64,000 bases of DNA from the NCBI GenBank assembly GCA_963920525.1, contig OY986437.1:195567511-195631510 (forward strand), in the 5' to 3' direction. The translations under genes and the position numbers were made by a program. This stretch comes from Dichetophora obliterata. Its lineage: Eukaryota > Arthropoda > Insecta > Diptera > Sciomyzidae. The notes below the pieces were generated by a model. The model saw only the letters and a list, made by a program, of their open reading frames with translations. It did not search any database and had not been told where the DNA came from. This document shows, piece after piece, positions 22,585-32,184 of this stretch (within the stretch, counting starts at the first letter, position 1; every line of letters begins with the position of its first letter).

Positions 22585-24252
22585 ATGGCAGTAAGGCATA
22601 GTGCTGAAGATATACCAGCATTGGTCCCTTATGCGGAGTCGTCATGTACTATTTGCTTACAACTGTTAAGCAATGATGCTGAATGCTCGATTACCCGGTG
22701 TAATCACGTGTACCATAAAACATGCATAAATCATTGGTTGGTTGATTCGACGGAGTGCCCAATCTGTAGACGCTCTACTTTAGTTAACGAATTACAACCA
22801 ATTGTTATTGATATTCCTACAAATACTAGTAATGTTTCAAATCAGAATTCATCGCGTGATCGTAATAGCTCTCGTGGTCGTGGTGCAATCCCGAAACGTT
22901 ACAACACTCGAGGAGCTAGGCATAGAGTAGAAGAAGGGCCTGCACAGTGCTCTCAGACGAATCCTCACAACGATGATGTAAGCCAGAATGGTCAAAATTC
23001 ACCATTACCATTCTTAGATTTGAATATTCCTCCATCAAATTCAGAGCCCAGCCGTAGGAATGAGATTCCTAATCGGAACAGAAGTTCATTTCGCAATAAT
23101 GCCAATGGGCGAAGACAAAGACATGTTGATGATAATGCTAACCCCATTACATTAAGCAGTAATGCTAATTTACAAATCTTTGATTATGACCGTATTAACA
23201 ATTTAATTGAAAGTAATTTGCAGCGTTTGCTGAACAACTTGAGCTTGCAACTAAGCAGCAACAACCAAAATTTAGGCATAGGCAACCAACCTAATTCAAT
23301 TCCTGGTGTGAATTCCAGCAGTAATCAGGCTCATAGAGAGAATCCCAATCAATTTCTTAACAGCAGTCACATGAATTTAACAGCTGATAAGATCACAGCC
23401 CTTATTAATAATTGGAATGTTAAATTCGATGGCTCCGCCAAGGGTCTGGGAGTAGAGGATTTTTTATATAGGATTCGTTCTCTAACAAATTCTAGTTTAG
23501 GTGGCAACTTTCAAACTGTGTGTGGAAACTTGCACATTTTACTTGTAGGCAAAGCCAGAGATTGGTACTGGCGCTACCATAAAACAGTTAGTCACAATGG
23601 AATTCATTGGGACACCTTTTGTGAAGCATTGCGTGAACAATATCGAGACATAAAAACAGACTTCGAGATTAGAGAAGAAATTCGTAGTCGAAAACAGAAA
23701 TTGAACGAGTCATTTGAGATTTTTTTCGAGGCAATATTATCTATCGCAGATCGGTTATCAGAACCTATTTCTAGTAATGAGTTTATAGAAATTATTACAA
23801 GAAATCTTAGGCCTGAGATAAGGCACGAATTATTATACGTAAGAATCACGTCAATTGCTCAATTGCGTACGTTATGCCAAAGACGTGAAAATTTGATATC
23901 TGAAGAAAGTTTCAGACGAAGTAATCAAACTCGATTTGTACCGAGTAATCCTGCCCAACGAAGAAATGTGGCTGAAGTCGATCGCAATGGGTCAATCAAT
24001 GATGCGATTGAATGCAATTTAGATGAAAATGGTGCAGCTTCGATTGCAGCCATACAACATCAGACACCAAAATGCTGGAACTGCGACACTGATGGTCATT
24101 ACTGGGATGATTGTATTAGTGAACGCAAGGTTTTCTGTTACGGTTGCGGTACCAAGAATATTTACAAGCCTCAATGCACAAAGTGCTTGGCTAAAAAGGC
24201 GGAAAACGCAAAAGCGGGTGCTTTCAAGACCATCCGAACAGCAACCCGCTAA
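22585..24252 (+). CDS. gag: Gag with N-terminal RING-H2 finger and C-terminal zinc knuckle
   Basis: 555 codons from ATG 22585. Residues 21-61 form a canonical RING-H2 finger: C21, C24, C39, H41, H44, C47, C58, C61 with spacing C-x2-C-x14-C-x-H-x2-H-x2-C-x10-C-x2-C and a Trp (W51) at the usual E2-contact position. Residues about 70-260 are Asn/Ser-rich and look disordered. About 265-440 is the Ty3-type capsid region, with KFDG, the W-rich ARDWYWRY and LRPEIRHELL. A CCHC knuckle (CWNCDTDGHYWDDC, from residue 497) is followed by CYGC and CTKC. Capsid and knuckle are normal for Gag, which packages genomic RNA. The RING finger, an E3 ubiquitin-ligase fold, is not. ATG is preceded by 666 bases of leader; the start is supported because the RING begins 20 residues later. 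Confidence 0.93.
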   Translation: MAVRHSAEDIPALVPYAESSCTICLQLLSNDAECSITRCNHVYHKTCINHWLVDSTECPICRRSTLVNELQPIVIDIPTNTSNVSNQNSSRDRNSSRGRGAIPKRYNTRGARHRVEEGPAQCSQTNPHNDDVSQNGQNSPLPFLDLNIPPSNSEPSRRNEIPNRNRSSFRNNANGRRQRHVDDNANPITLSSNANLQIFDYDRINNLIESNLQRLLNNLSLQLSSNNQNLGIGNQPNSIPGVNSSSNQAHRENPNQFLNSSHMNLTADKITALINNWNVKFDGSAKGLGVEDFLYRIRSLTNSSLGGNFQTVCGNLHILLVGKARDWYWRYHKTVSHNGIHWDTFCEALREQYRDIKTDFEIREEIRSRKQKLNESFEIFFEAILSIADRLSEPISSNEFIEIITRNLRPEIRHELLYVRITSIAQLRTLCQRRENLISEESFRRSNQTRFVPSNPAQRRNVAEVDRNGSINDAIECNLDENGAASIAAIQHQTPKCWNCDTDGHYWDDCISERKVFCYGCGTKNIYKPQCTKCLAKKAENAKAGAFKTIRTATR

Positions 24253-24313
24253 AAATCCCAATAGCAAACCAGCTTAGTTCACCTAGTTTAGTTACTTTTA
24301 TCGAAAATAGTGA

Positions 24314-27300
24314 AATAAAAAAAAAAATAGTAATAATGAATCTGTTAATGTTAAAATATTAAAACGAGAAGTAGGCTCCGACGACAATTCAAAACCAGTG
24401 TTGTATCCTATTGTTCCATACCACCTACGATTAAAAAATTATAAAAATGCAAGAAGTAAGATTTTTGAAATTTTTTCAGACGTAAAGCTTAGACCTAAAA
24501 GGTCAACACTGCGGCTGCGAAGATTTTGGAAAGCTTTACGCCAAACGAAAAAACTAATTATTTCTACTGTATTCAATAATAGCGAAGATAATCGCTTCTA
24601 CGCAAAAGTCACATTCTTAAATCGCAGCGAATATGGATTGTTAGATACTGGGGCGAATATCAGCTGTATTGGCTCGGACTTAGCTATGCAACACTTTTCT
24701 AAGCTGAAAAATTTCTGTAAAACTAATTCCACAGTAAAAACGGCAGATGGCAATGCTCAAAATGTCATAGGCTTTGTAGAAGTAGATTTAGAGTACAAGA
24801 AAAAGTCACACAAATTAACTTTATTTATTATACCATCCTTATCGCAAAGATTGATCTTGGGAATAGATTTCTGGAAGAAATTTGAGTTAGCTCCTAACTT
24901 AATTTCGGCATTGGAGGCACCAAATGAAATTTTAGAAATTAAAAACTTTGAAGATTACTCCTATCTGCTCAGCTCTAAGCAAGGTAAGCGGTTAGAGGCG
25001 GTAAAAATGTTGTTTCCAGATTTTGAATCCCAAGGTTTGGGAAGAACAAATCTAATAAAACACGAGATTGACGTTGGGGAGGCCAAACCCATAAAACAGC
25101 GCTTTTACCCTGTTTCGCCAGCGGTAGAGAATTTAATTTTTAAAGAGATTGACCGAATGTTGCAACTAGGAGTGATAGAGCCGTCAACCAGCCCGTGGAG
25201 CTCGCCAATGAGACTGGTGGTGAAACCAAATAAGGTGCGGCTATGCTTAGACGCCAGAAGGGTCAACTATGTCACAAAAAAGGATGCTTACCCTTTGCCA
25301 AATATTGAAGGAATCCTTTCAAGATTACCAAAAGCTAATTTAATTTCTAAATTAGATTTAAAAGATGCCTTTTGGCAAATTGGCCTTTCAGAACAGTCTA
25401 AACATTTAACAGCATTCACTGTACCTGGGCGGCCTTTATACCAGTTCGTGGTGATGCCATTTGGCCTTTGCAATGCCGCGCAGACAATGTCCAGGCTCAT
25501 GGATCAGATTATTCCGCCCGAACTTAGAAATTGCGTTTTTGGTTATCTCGATGACCTGTGTATTATTTCTGAAGATTTTGAAATGCATCTTACTGCTTTA
25601 TCTCGTATTGCAGAACAGTTTCGGAAGGCAAATCTGACAATAAATATAGGGAAATGTAGTTTTTGTGTAACTCAAGTCAAATATTTAGGGTATATTATTG
25701 GCAATGGAGGTATTGCTACTGACCCTGAGAAAATCAGCTCAATTTTGTCTTGGCCAGTGCCAAAGAACCTAAAACAAGTTCGTGGTTTTGTAGGTATTGC
25801 GGGATGGTATCGCCGATTTATTGAGAATTTTTCAGAAATTGTTTTCCCCATTACGGAGACACTATCGACTAAAACGAAATTCGTATGGACGTCTGAGGCC
25901 CAAATGGCATTTGAGAAAATAAAAATTTTGCTAACTTCAGCACCAGTCCTTATGAATCCAGATTTTACAAAAAAGTTTTTTGTTCATTGTGATGCAAGCA
26001 ATTTTGGTATTGGCGCAGTATTAGTGCAGCTTTCTGAAGACGGTGACGAAAAACCAATCGCATATATGTCGAAAAAATTAAATACTGCCCAAAGAAATTA
26101 TAGCGTAACGGAGCGGGAGTGCCTTGCTGCAATTGAAGCCATCAAAAGGTTTCGCTGTTACCTCGAAATGCAAGAATTCGAAATAATTACGGACCACGCA
26201 AGTTTAGTGTGGCTTATGCGACAACCTGATCTTAGTGGACGATTGGCAAGATGGGCACTAAAGTTGCAATCGTACAAATTCACGATCAGCCATAGAAAAG
26301 GCAAAGAAAACGTAGTCCCTGATGCCCTATCTAGAATCCATTGCGATGAGATTTTTGCACTAGAAGACGTAGGCCCCGAAGTTGACTTGAACTCAAAACA
26401 TTTTCAAGATAGTGATTATGAAAATCTTAAATCAAAGATCAAAGAAAACCAGGAAAAATACCCTGATGTGAGAATAGTGGACAATTTTATTTATTTCCGA
26501 ACTGAACATTTCACTGGTGATGTTGAGCAAGAGCAGAACGCGTGGAAACTATGGATTCCTAAAAACCTTAGATTTCAGGTAATGTCCAGAGCACATGATT
26601 CAATAGTATCAGCGCATGGTGGGATAAGTAAAACATTAGATTTGATAAGGCGAAAATTGTATTGGCCAGGAATGGTTACCGATGTTCGTACCTTTGTTAC
26701 AAATTGCGAAGTTTGCAAAACGACAAAAGCACCAAATATATGCCTTCGACCTCCGATGGGAGCGCAAGCTCAATCGATTAGGCCTTTTCAACGTATTTTC
26801 GTTGACATTTTGGGTCCATACCCGCGGAGCAAAAATGGTTATATTGGTTTGCTTATTGTTTTGGACCATTTTACTAAGTTCCATTGGCTTTGCCCATTGA
26901 AAAAGTTTTGCTCGTCTATCATACAAAAATTTCTTGTAGAACACATTTTCCATGTGTATGGCGTACCAGAAGTCATTGTCAGCGACAATGGATCGCAATT
27001 TAAGGCTAATGATTTCAACGCACTTCTTACAAAGCTTGGAATAAATCATGTATATACAGCATTTTATTCACCGCAATCCAATGCTTCTGAACGCGTTAAT
27101 CGGTCCCTTATTGCATCAATTCGTGCTTATATGAAAAATGATCACTGTGAGTGGGATAATAATTTGACATCTATTAGCTGTGCTCTCAGAAATTCCCTTC
27201 ACCAAACGCTAAAATGTTCACCATATCACGCATTATTTGGATTCGATATGATCACTCATGGATCATCATACCAGCTATTGAAAAATTTCAGTATTCTTGA

Positions 27301-27619
27301 CGAAGCTCAATGCAAGTTAAGTAAAGATGACCAATTGGCACTACTTCGAAAAGATATTAAGAAAAACATTAAAGAGGCATATGAGAAAAATGCTCAGCAA
27401 TATAACTTGAGGTCAAGAATAGTTAGTTTTAAAATAGGTCAGGAAGTGTTTCGCCGAAATTTTGTGCAAAGTAATTTTCAGAAGCAAGTTAATGCAAAAC
27501 TTAGCCCAGTTTTCTTGAAAGCTCGAGTGCGCGAGAGACTAGGAAACCACTACTACGTTTTAGAAGATTTACAGGGGAATTTAGTAGGTACTTATCACGG
27601 CAAGGATATACGTCAATAA
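24314..27619 (+). CDS. pol: Pol polyprotein (protease, RT, RNase H, integrase)
   Basis: The open frame runs from just after a TGA at 24311 to 27619, about 1100 codons, without a clear in-frame ATG at its start. Protease: LLDTGANISCIG (24641-24676). RT: VRLCLDARRVN, LDLKDAFWQI, and the YLDD box at 25544-25555. RNase H: HCDASNFGIGAVLV, E of TERECLA, TDHASL. Integrase: an HHCC zinc domain (about 26599-26720), then catalytic D in FVDILG, D in VSDNGSQF and E in ASERVNRS. All catalytic residues are present. It starts 61 bases after the gag stop in another frame, so expression needs frameshifting, readthrough, reinitiation or splicing. A run of 11 A at about 24317-24327 lies at the frame's start. 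Confidence 0.93.
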   Translation, partial: NKKKNSNNESVNVKILKREVGSDDNSKPVLYPIVPYHLRLKNYKNARSKIFEIFSDVKLRPKRSTLRLRRFWKALRQTKKLIISTVFNNSEDNRFYAKVTFLNRSEYGLLDTGANISCIGSDLAMQHFSKLKNFCKTNSTVKTADGNAQNVIGFVEVDLEYKKKSHKLTLFIIPSLSQRLILGIDFWKKFELAPNLISALEAPNEILEIKNFEDYSYLLSSKQGKRLEAVKMLFPDFESQGLGRTNLIKHEIDVGEAKPIKQRFYPVSPAVENLIFKEIDRMLQLGVIEPSTSPWSSPMRLVVKPNKVRLCLDARRVNYVTKKDAYPLPNIEGILSRLPKANLISKLDLKDAFWQIGLSEQSKHLTAFTVPGRPLYQFVVMPFGLCNAAQTMSRLMDQIIPPELRNCVFGYLDDLCIISEDFEMHLTALSRIAEQFRKANLTINIGKCSFCVTQVKYLGYIIGNGGIATDPEKISSILSWPVPKNLKQVRGFVGIAGWYRRFIENFSEIVFPITETLSTKTKFVWTSEAQMAFEKIKILLTSAPVLMNPDFTKKFFVHCDASNFGIGAVLVQLSEDGDEKPIAYMSKKLNTAQRNYSVTERECLAAIEAIKRFRCYLEMQEFEIITDHASLVWLMRQPDLSGRLARWALKLQSYKFTISHRKGKENVVPDALSRIHCDEIFALEDVGPEVDLNSKHFQDSDYENLKSKIKENQEKYPDVRIVDNFIYFRTEHFTGDVEQEQNAWKLWIPKNLRFQVMSRAHDSIVSAHGGISKTLDLIRRKLYWPGMVTDVRTFVTNCEVCKTTKAPNICLRPPMGAQAQSIRPFQRIFVDILGPYPRSKNGYIGLLIVLDHFTKFHWLCPLKKFCSSIIQKFLVEHIFHVYGVPEVIVSDNGSQFKANDFNALLTKLGINHVYTAFYSPQSNASERVNRSLIASIRAYMKNDHCEWDNNLTSISCALRNSLHQTLKCSPYHALFGFDMITHGSSYQLLKNFSILDEAQCKLSKDDQLALLRKDIKKNIKEAYEKNAQQYNLRSRIVSFKIGQEVFRRNFVQSNFQKQVNAKLSPVFLKARVRERLGNHYYVLEDLQGNLVGTYHGKDIRQ

Positions 27620-27673
27620 AAGATATATTTTCCATCTAATACCATTCTGTAATTACAAGGTATTATGCGGTTT

Positions 27674-30199
27674 TGTAACAAACAAGTTTGATATTATTTT
27701 GATATATGAAGATTTGCGCAAACTTACTTTTTTTTTGATCGGTCTAACAACCAAAGCTTGTTACGTTGCAAGTCGTGAATACATGTTGACAATCATGCTC
27801 ATGTCAAGCAAAAAAAAAAAAAAAAAAAAGATTCAAAAATGTTAACAAGCTTGCTTACAAAAATCTGGTACTTTGGTATAAATGTTAGCACTTCCTTTTT
27901 CTCTGAATCTACAGATAAGTAAACGTGCAAATTCTAATAAATACTAATTATATCGATCCAAAAAATTGGGTAAGTGTTGAAAAATCATATTATAAAATAA
28001 ATTAGTTTTGTTTAAATTTCTAAATTAATTTCATACTTGTAATGCTGAACGCAATATTTTCTTAATCATGTTAACCAAAAATAATCCAACGGTGGAGCTA
28101 AATTTTCTAACTTAACTTTCTAGATATGCGGTAATAAATGGCTAGTGAAGACAGTACACAAATAGTGTAAAACATTTTACACAAAAACCCATATAAATAC
28201 GGCTATAATTCGATTAAAAACTTGCTAGTACAAGAATTTTTGTATAAAAGTTGCTCTCAGTGCTGTGCAGGATCCATGGTGTGGTTAAATTAAAACCACC
28301 TAGAGCAAATGAAATGAAGGTAAAATAAGAAATTTAAATAGCAGAAATAAAATTCTAAATAAAATTTGTCTAAAATAAACATCCAGAAAAAGTGCAAAGA
28401 AAATAGCGGCTCAATCGGGAAATTAAAAGCGCTCCAGCGTTTACACTTCCATCGTTTACACCTCCAACGTTTACACCTCCAACATTTACACCTCCAGCAA
28501 AACTCAATTAACAGTAATTAACGCACGAAGAAACAGAGCGACGCACGCTGCTATTATTTCGTGTGGTATACAAACCAAAATGCGTGAATACTAGAACGGC
28601 ACCTTGAGAGTCTTCAAAAACTCAGCAAAAAGTGTTAAAAATTAATTAAGAATTTCAGAAAAGTAACTATAAAGTTTATACAAAAAAAAAAAAAGAACAA
28701 GGAAAGAAATCACGAAAAAAATATGTTGTAGTTAGTGTAAGATCCACGTAAAAGCATAAAAAGAAAAACAACAAAAAAGACAGTGATATGTAAAAATCTG
28801 CATGTAGTAAATCTCAGCAAGTTTACTTAGTCGGCATCAAAAAAATTTAAACTTAATTTGCTCATATAAAATATTTGAGTTAATATATAATAAAACATTT
28901 CATTTAACCTTTAAGTGATAATACAATTAGAAATCCTTAAACCATAGCTCAATAGCTCAGTGGATGCACCGATGGAGGCCTTCTTCGTTCATCATGAGAC
29001 AAAGTGAGTGATCTTTTTTTTACTTTTATTATTAAATTCATTAAAGCTTATTATTTGATTTTAAAGCATAAATATGCAAAATTATTATTTACTTAATAAA
29101 TCTATCATATAAGACATAAAGAATATAGAAAAAAATATGTATGTACATGTAAGCAACGGCGATCCGGTCAAAAAGATTAAGACGCAACAACAATAATGTT
29201 AGTGGTAAATTTAACACAGAGAGCGAGTAAATTTTATTTTTGGACACGAATTAAAAAGTGGAGACTTCTTATTTTTGTCTTTACACTCATTATAACTTAG
29301 CTATTCGCTCCCTTTGTTTATTTTTAGTACCTGTTAAAGTTTTGCTCTCGCTGCGTTAATATTGTTGTTGTTGTTATAAAAGATCGTAGTTTCATTGTTG
29401 TTACAAAAGCTAGAGCTATATGAAAATTAACTAAAAACAGATATAAATTCCTGCTACTACAAACGTAAGCGCAACATGTTCTTTTTTGTTTTTTGTATAT
29501 GATGCTCATGTTATATACATAACAATGATACTAAATATTCTATGCCTATGTAGTTGCATAAAGTTAGTTAGGAACTTTATTGTGTGAATTTGAATTCACT
29601 TAAAATATTATTAAGATAAAATGAAGAAATTACTTGCTACTTAAAATTATAATGATAATGTAAATTTAGATACATGCGAAGAGTTTTCTTTGGATCTATG
29701 TAGAGATAAATATGTAAAAAAAAAAAAAAAAAAAAGTAATTGAATTGATTAAAATAATGGAATAAATAAAATTTTGTATTTCTCCGTAGAATGGTGTGAG
29801 TGACAGGGACATTAGTTAGATTTGGGGTCTCCGAAAATGAGAGGCACACAATGAGACCACTGGTAGGGCGGGTATAGAGTGCATTCGTATCTCAAATAAC
29901 ACCTAAGAGATACTCTATATATATGTCAAGATTGGTTATAGTGGTAGTGCTAGTGGCTAGAGGATTTTAGTTATTAGTTAATAATAGTAATTTTGATTGT
30001 GTTTTTTTATGTTTCTATTACAAATACAGGGTGTCTAAAATAAAAATGTAATGTGGTATTTTGGCTAGTTGGGGCAGTTACTTACCCCCCCACGACTGAA
30101 AGCTAGATAAATTAATGGCTCCCGCCCAGACTGCTTCAGCGCCAGATATATTCTGCCAGTTTATTTTGGCTACTATTATTTTCAAAACCACACATTACA
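27674..30199 (+). repeat. 3' LTR (2526 bp)
   Basis: Direct repeat of 19371-21895. Differences noticed are C/T at about 28226, A/T at about 30030, and lengths of three A/T runs. The expected purine-rich tract just upstream is not obvious. Confidence 0.95.
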
Positions 30200-31219
30200 C
30201 ACGATCAGCATTATTGTTGGCAGAAGCACCAGCATATGGAATATAAAAGTAACAGTATCCTGCGGCTGAAGCGAGGACCCAATATTTGTAACCAAATCGT
30301 ATCGGTTTACCTCTAATAAACATTTTCAAAGAGTGGCGGCCGTAGTATGCAATCATCTGTTCATCCACGGAAAGGTTGTATGCAAATACTCCAAATTGCA
30401 TGAATTTTTTATTTAATGCATCATTTAGTGGGGTAATTTTAGCAAATTTATCATTTGTATCAAGATTTTTATTGTCACAAACGTGGATGTTTTGTTTTAT
30501 TCGTTCGAATCTATCTCGACTCATTGCATCTTTCACAATTTGACATCCTAGATATTCTTGATTTGACCAGTATGATCTGATTGTTGGCAAAGTATTATAT
30601 CCTGTAAGATACAAGATTCCCAAAAATGTTTTTATTTCTGTGATTGAAGTAACGAAACCAGAAACATTTTTTTGTCCAGCATACTCATTCGTACTTTTGA
30701 CGATCATATTCATTACGTCTTCATCGATAAAGCATTCCCATAATTGTAATGGTGTGTACGAACCTATGAAAAGCAAAAATAGCTCTAAGAATTTGTGCGC
30801 AACGAAGGTATGCCACGCAACTTACCAATTTTTTCGTACAATGCTTTTTGAGCATTCTCTTCATTGTTGATGGGTTGTTTATCAAATTTATAATTATGCG
30901 CTTTACTCCATTTAGGTTTATTCCCCACTAAGACACGAGCTTTCGACTTCGATGTAGATGGTTGGGGATCATCGTCTGTATCCAGTGGATCATTGTTTAT
31001 TTTCACTAATTCAGAAACCACTTGCAGATTCACATTATTATCGTCATAAATGTACTCAATCTCAAACTGGCCTGCCATTTCATTAGGAAATTGAGTTTTA
31101 TCGTGAAGTATTTGCAGATTATCATCTATATTTTCATTATCACTAATTTCATCAACCTTATCAGGCGGAGTAATAACAAAATATATTTTGTCTGCTTTAT
31201 GTCCCACTTCATTTTCCAT
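30200..31219 (-). pseudogene. piggyBac transposase, 5' half (exons 1-2)
   Basis: Exon 1 (31219-30826) starts at an ATG immediately preceded in frame by TAG, which supports the start. It is acidic and Pro/Ser-rich, like piggyBac N-termini. A 62-base intron (30825-30764, GTAAG...TTCATAG) follows. Exon 2 (30763-30200) holds the RNase-H-fold start, with the first catalytic Asp in LSVDEQMIAYYG and GKPIRFGYK. It is interrupted after NNNADR by the LTR element. Counting the four exons once across the 4-bp duplication gives 1830 bases, a 609-residue protein plus stop, close to the family norm of about 600. No other break was seen. Confidence 0.92.
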
Positions 31220-31721
31220 CCATCTATTTCTGCTTGTAATTCAGTTACAGTTAGAACTTTACGACGCCGAAACATTTTCACAAAATTTAAAAATCACTGA
31301 GTAATATTTTTTCACTGATTTACTGAACTTGTCTCAATCACGACACACAATGAACTGCATATAATTTTATATTGAACTGAATTCCACATACTCTACACAA
31401 AAATGGGGAAGTCCCCAATTCTTTATAATAGACAAACACACCACACAAATCACACACTTGGTTTTCAAATATATAAACTCACCACAAAACATACAAAAAG
31501 TTCGCTTATTGCTACTGTGTGCAGGCTATTACCTTAACAATGAAAAAAATATTTTAGAACTCGTTAATGCCTAAGTGGGTAGAAAAATACCCATAGGCCA
31601 CAGACTCGTGTGGGGCAGATAAAAAAAACTGCCACTTCAATATAAATGCCCTAAATACTAATTCTGTGAATATTCATCAAAATCGGAAAACGGAATCGGT
31701 TGTCAGGCGTTAATGGGTTAA

Positions 31722-32184
31722 GGTTTGCTATAAGCTCAATCGGGAAATGGCGCGTATTATACACAATTTTCTTATATTTCTGATAACAAATATATTAATT
31801 TCTTTTTGAAATTCACTTTTCACCAATTACTTTTATGTAAATAACAATATTTCTTTTGAAAATTTGTTCTTATTTGAATACATTTACCTGTGAAATGAAA
31901 TCAGCTTATTGTGAAGATACTGCTTACTTTCACAATTTTTCATCATACGCATTTTAAATGTTTTCTTTTTTACTTGAAGACTTTAAATTAATAGTTTAGA
32001 GCGATGGCAATCACTTTTAAATACAAATTTCTTTATTTAATTTGCAGTAGTTGGAATGGTTGGCGGTGTTTACGTGTTCAATTTACGATGTGTCAAAAAA
32101 TGCTTGCTCAAAATCAGAGATGTACTTCCTCACACAGACACTGTGTGTGAGCTAAACACCGCTTCCTTATCTCTTTATTCTATG
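31722..32184. other. Right part of the hAT-like element, no gene
   Basis: Follows the piggyBac TTAA. AT-rich, with an imperfect inverted pair near the end (GGCGGTGTTTACG at about 32060 and AAACACCGC at about 32155). No ORF of note. Confidence 0.4.

Larger units (their letters stand above)
19371..30199 (+). mobile_element. Young Ty3/gypsy LTR retrotransposon, complete, 10.8 kb
   Basis: Order: 5' LTR, tRNA primer site, gag, pol, 3' LTR. CACG flanks both sides (19367-19370 and 30200-30203), a 4-bp target duplication. The LTRs start TGTAAC and end TTACA. By eye they differ by two substitutions and a few homopolymer lengths over 2.5 kb, so the insertion is recent. gag and pol are uninterrupted and there is no env-like ORF. 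Pol order is protease, RT, RNase H, integrase. The RT style and tRNA-Lys primer site suggest the Osvaldo/Ulysses side of Ty3/gypsy, a moderately sure inference. It may be an active copy. Confidence 0.95.
17945..31717 (-). mobile_element. piggyBac transposon, split by an LTR retrotransposon
   Basis: Flanked by TTAA on both sides (17941-17944 and 31718-31721), with ends CCCATTAACG and CGTTAATGGG. This is the piggyBac target and a short perfect inverted repeat. Longer subterminal inverted repeats lie at 18307-18341 and 31560-31594 (the ATGGGTATTTAAATACCCAC block and its inverse). The transposase gene runs on the minus strand in two halves. Without the LTR element the transposon is about 2.9 kb. 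Confidence 0.93.
16993..32184. mobile_element. hAT-like element carrying the piggyBac/LTR nest
   Basis: GTAGTAAC at 16985-16992 and again at 32185-32192 is an exact 8-bp duplication, and the uninterrupted site survives in T copy 1 (about 14443-14450). Inside, CATAGAAGTAAGATATAAGG at the left and its near inverse at the right (ending TCTCTTTATTCTATG) form inverted repeats of about 27 bp. Without the piggyBac, the element is about 1.4 kb. No transposase was recognised. The hAT assignment rests only on the duplication length. Confidence 0.65.

Noticed and set aside
27620..27673. env or extra gene downstream of pol
   Set aside because: Only 54 bases separate the pol stop from the 3' LTR, so there is no room for one.
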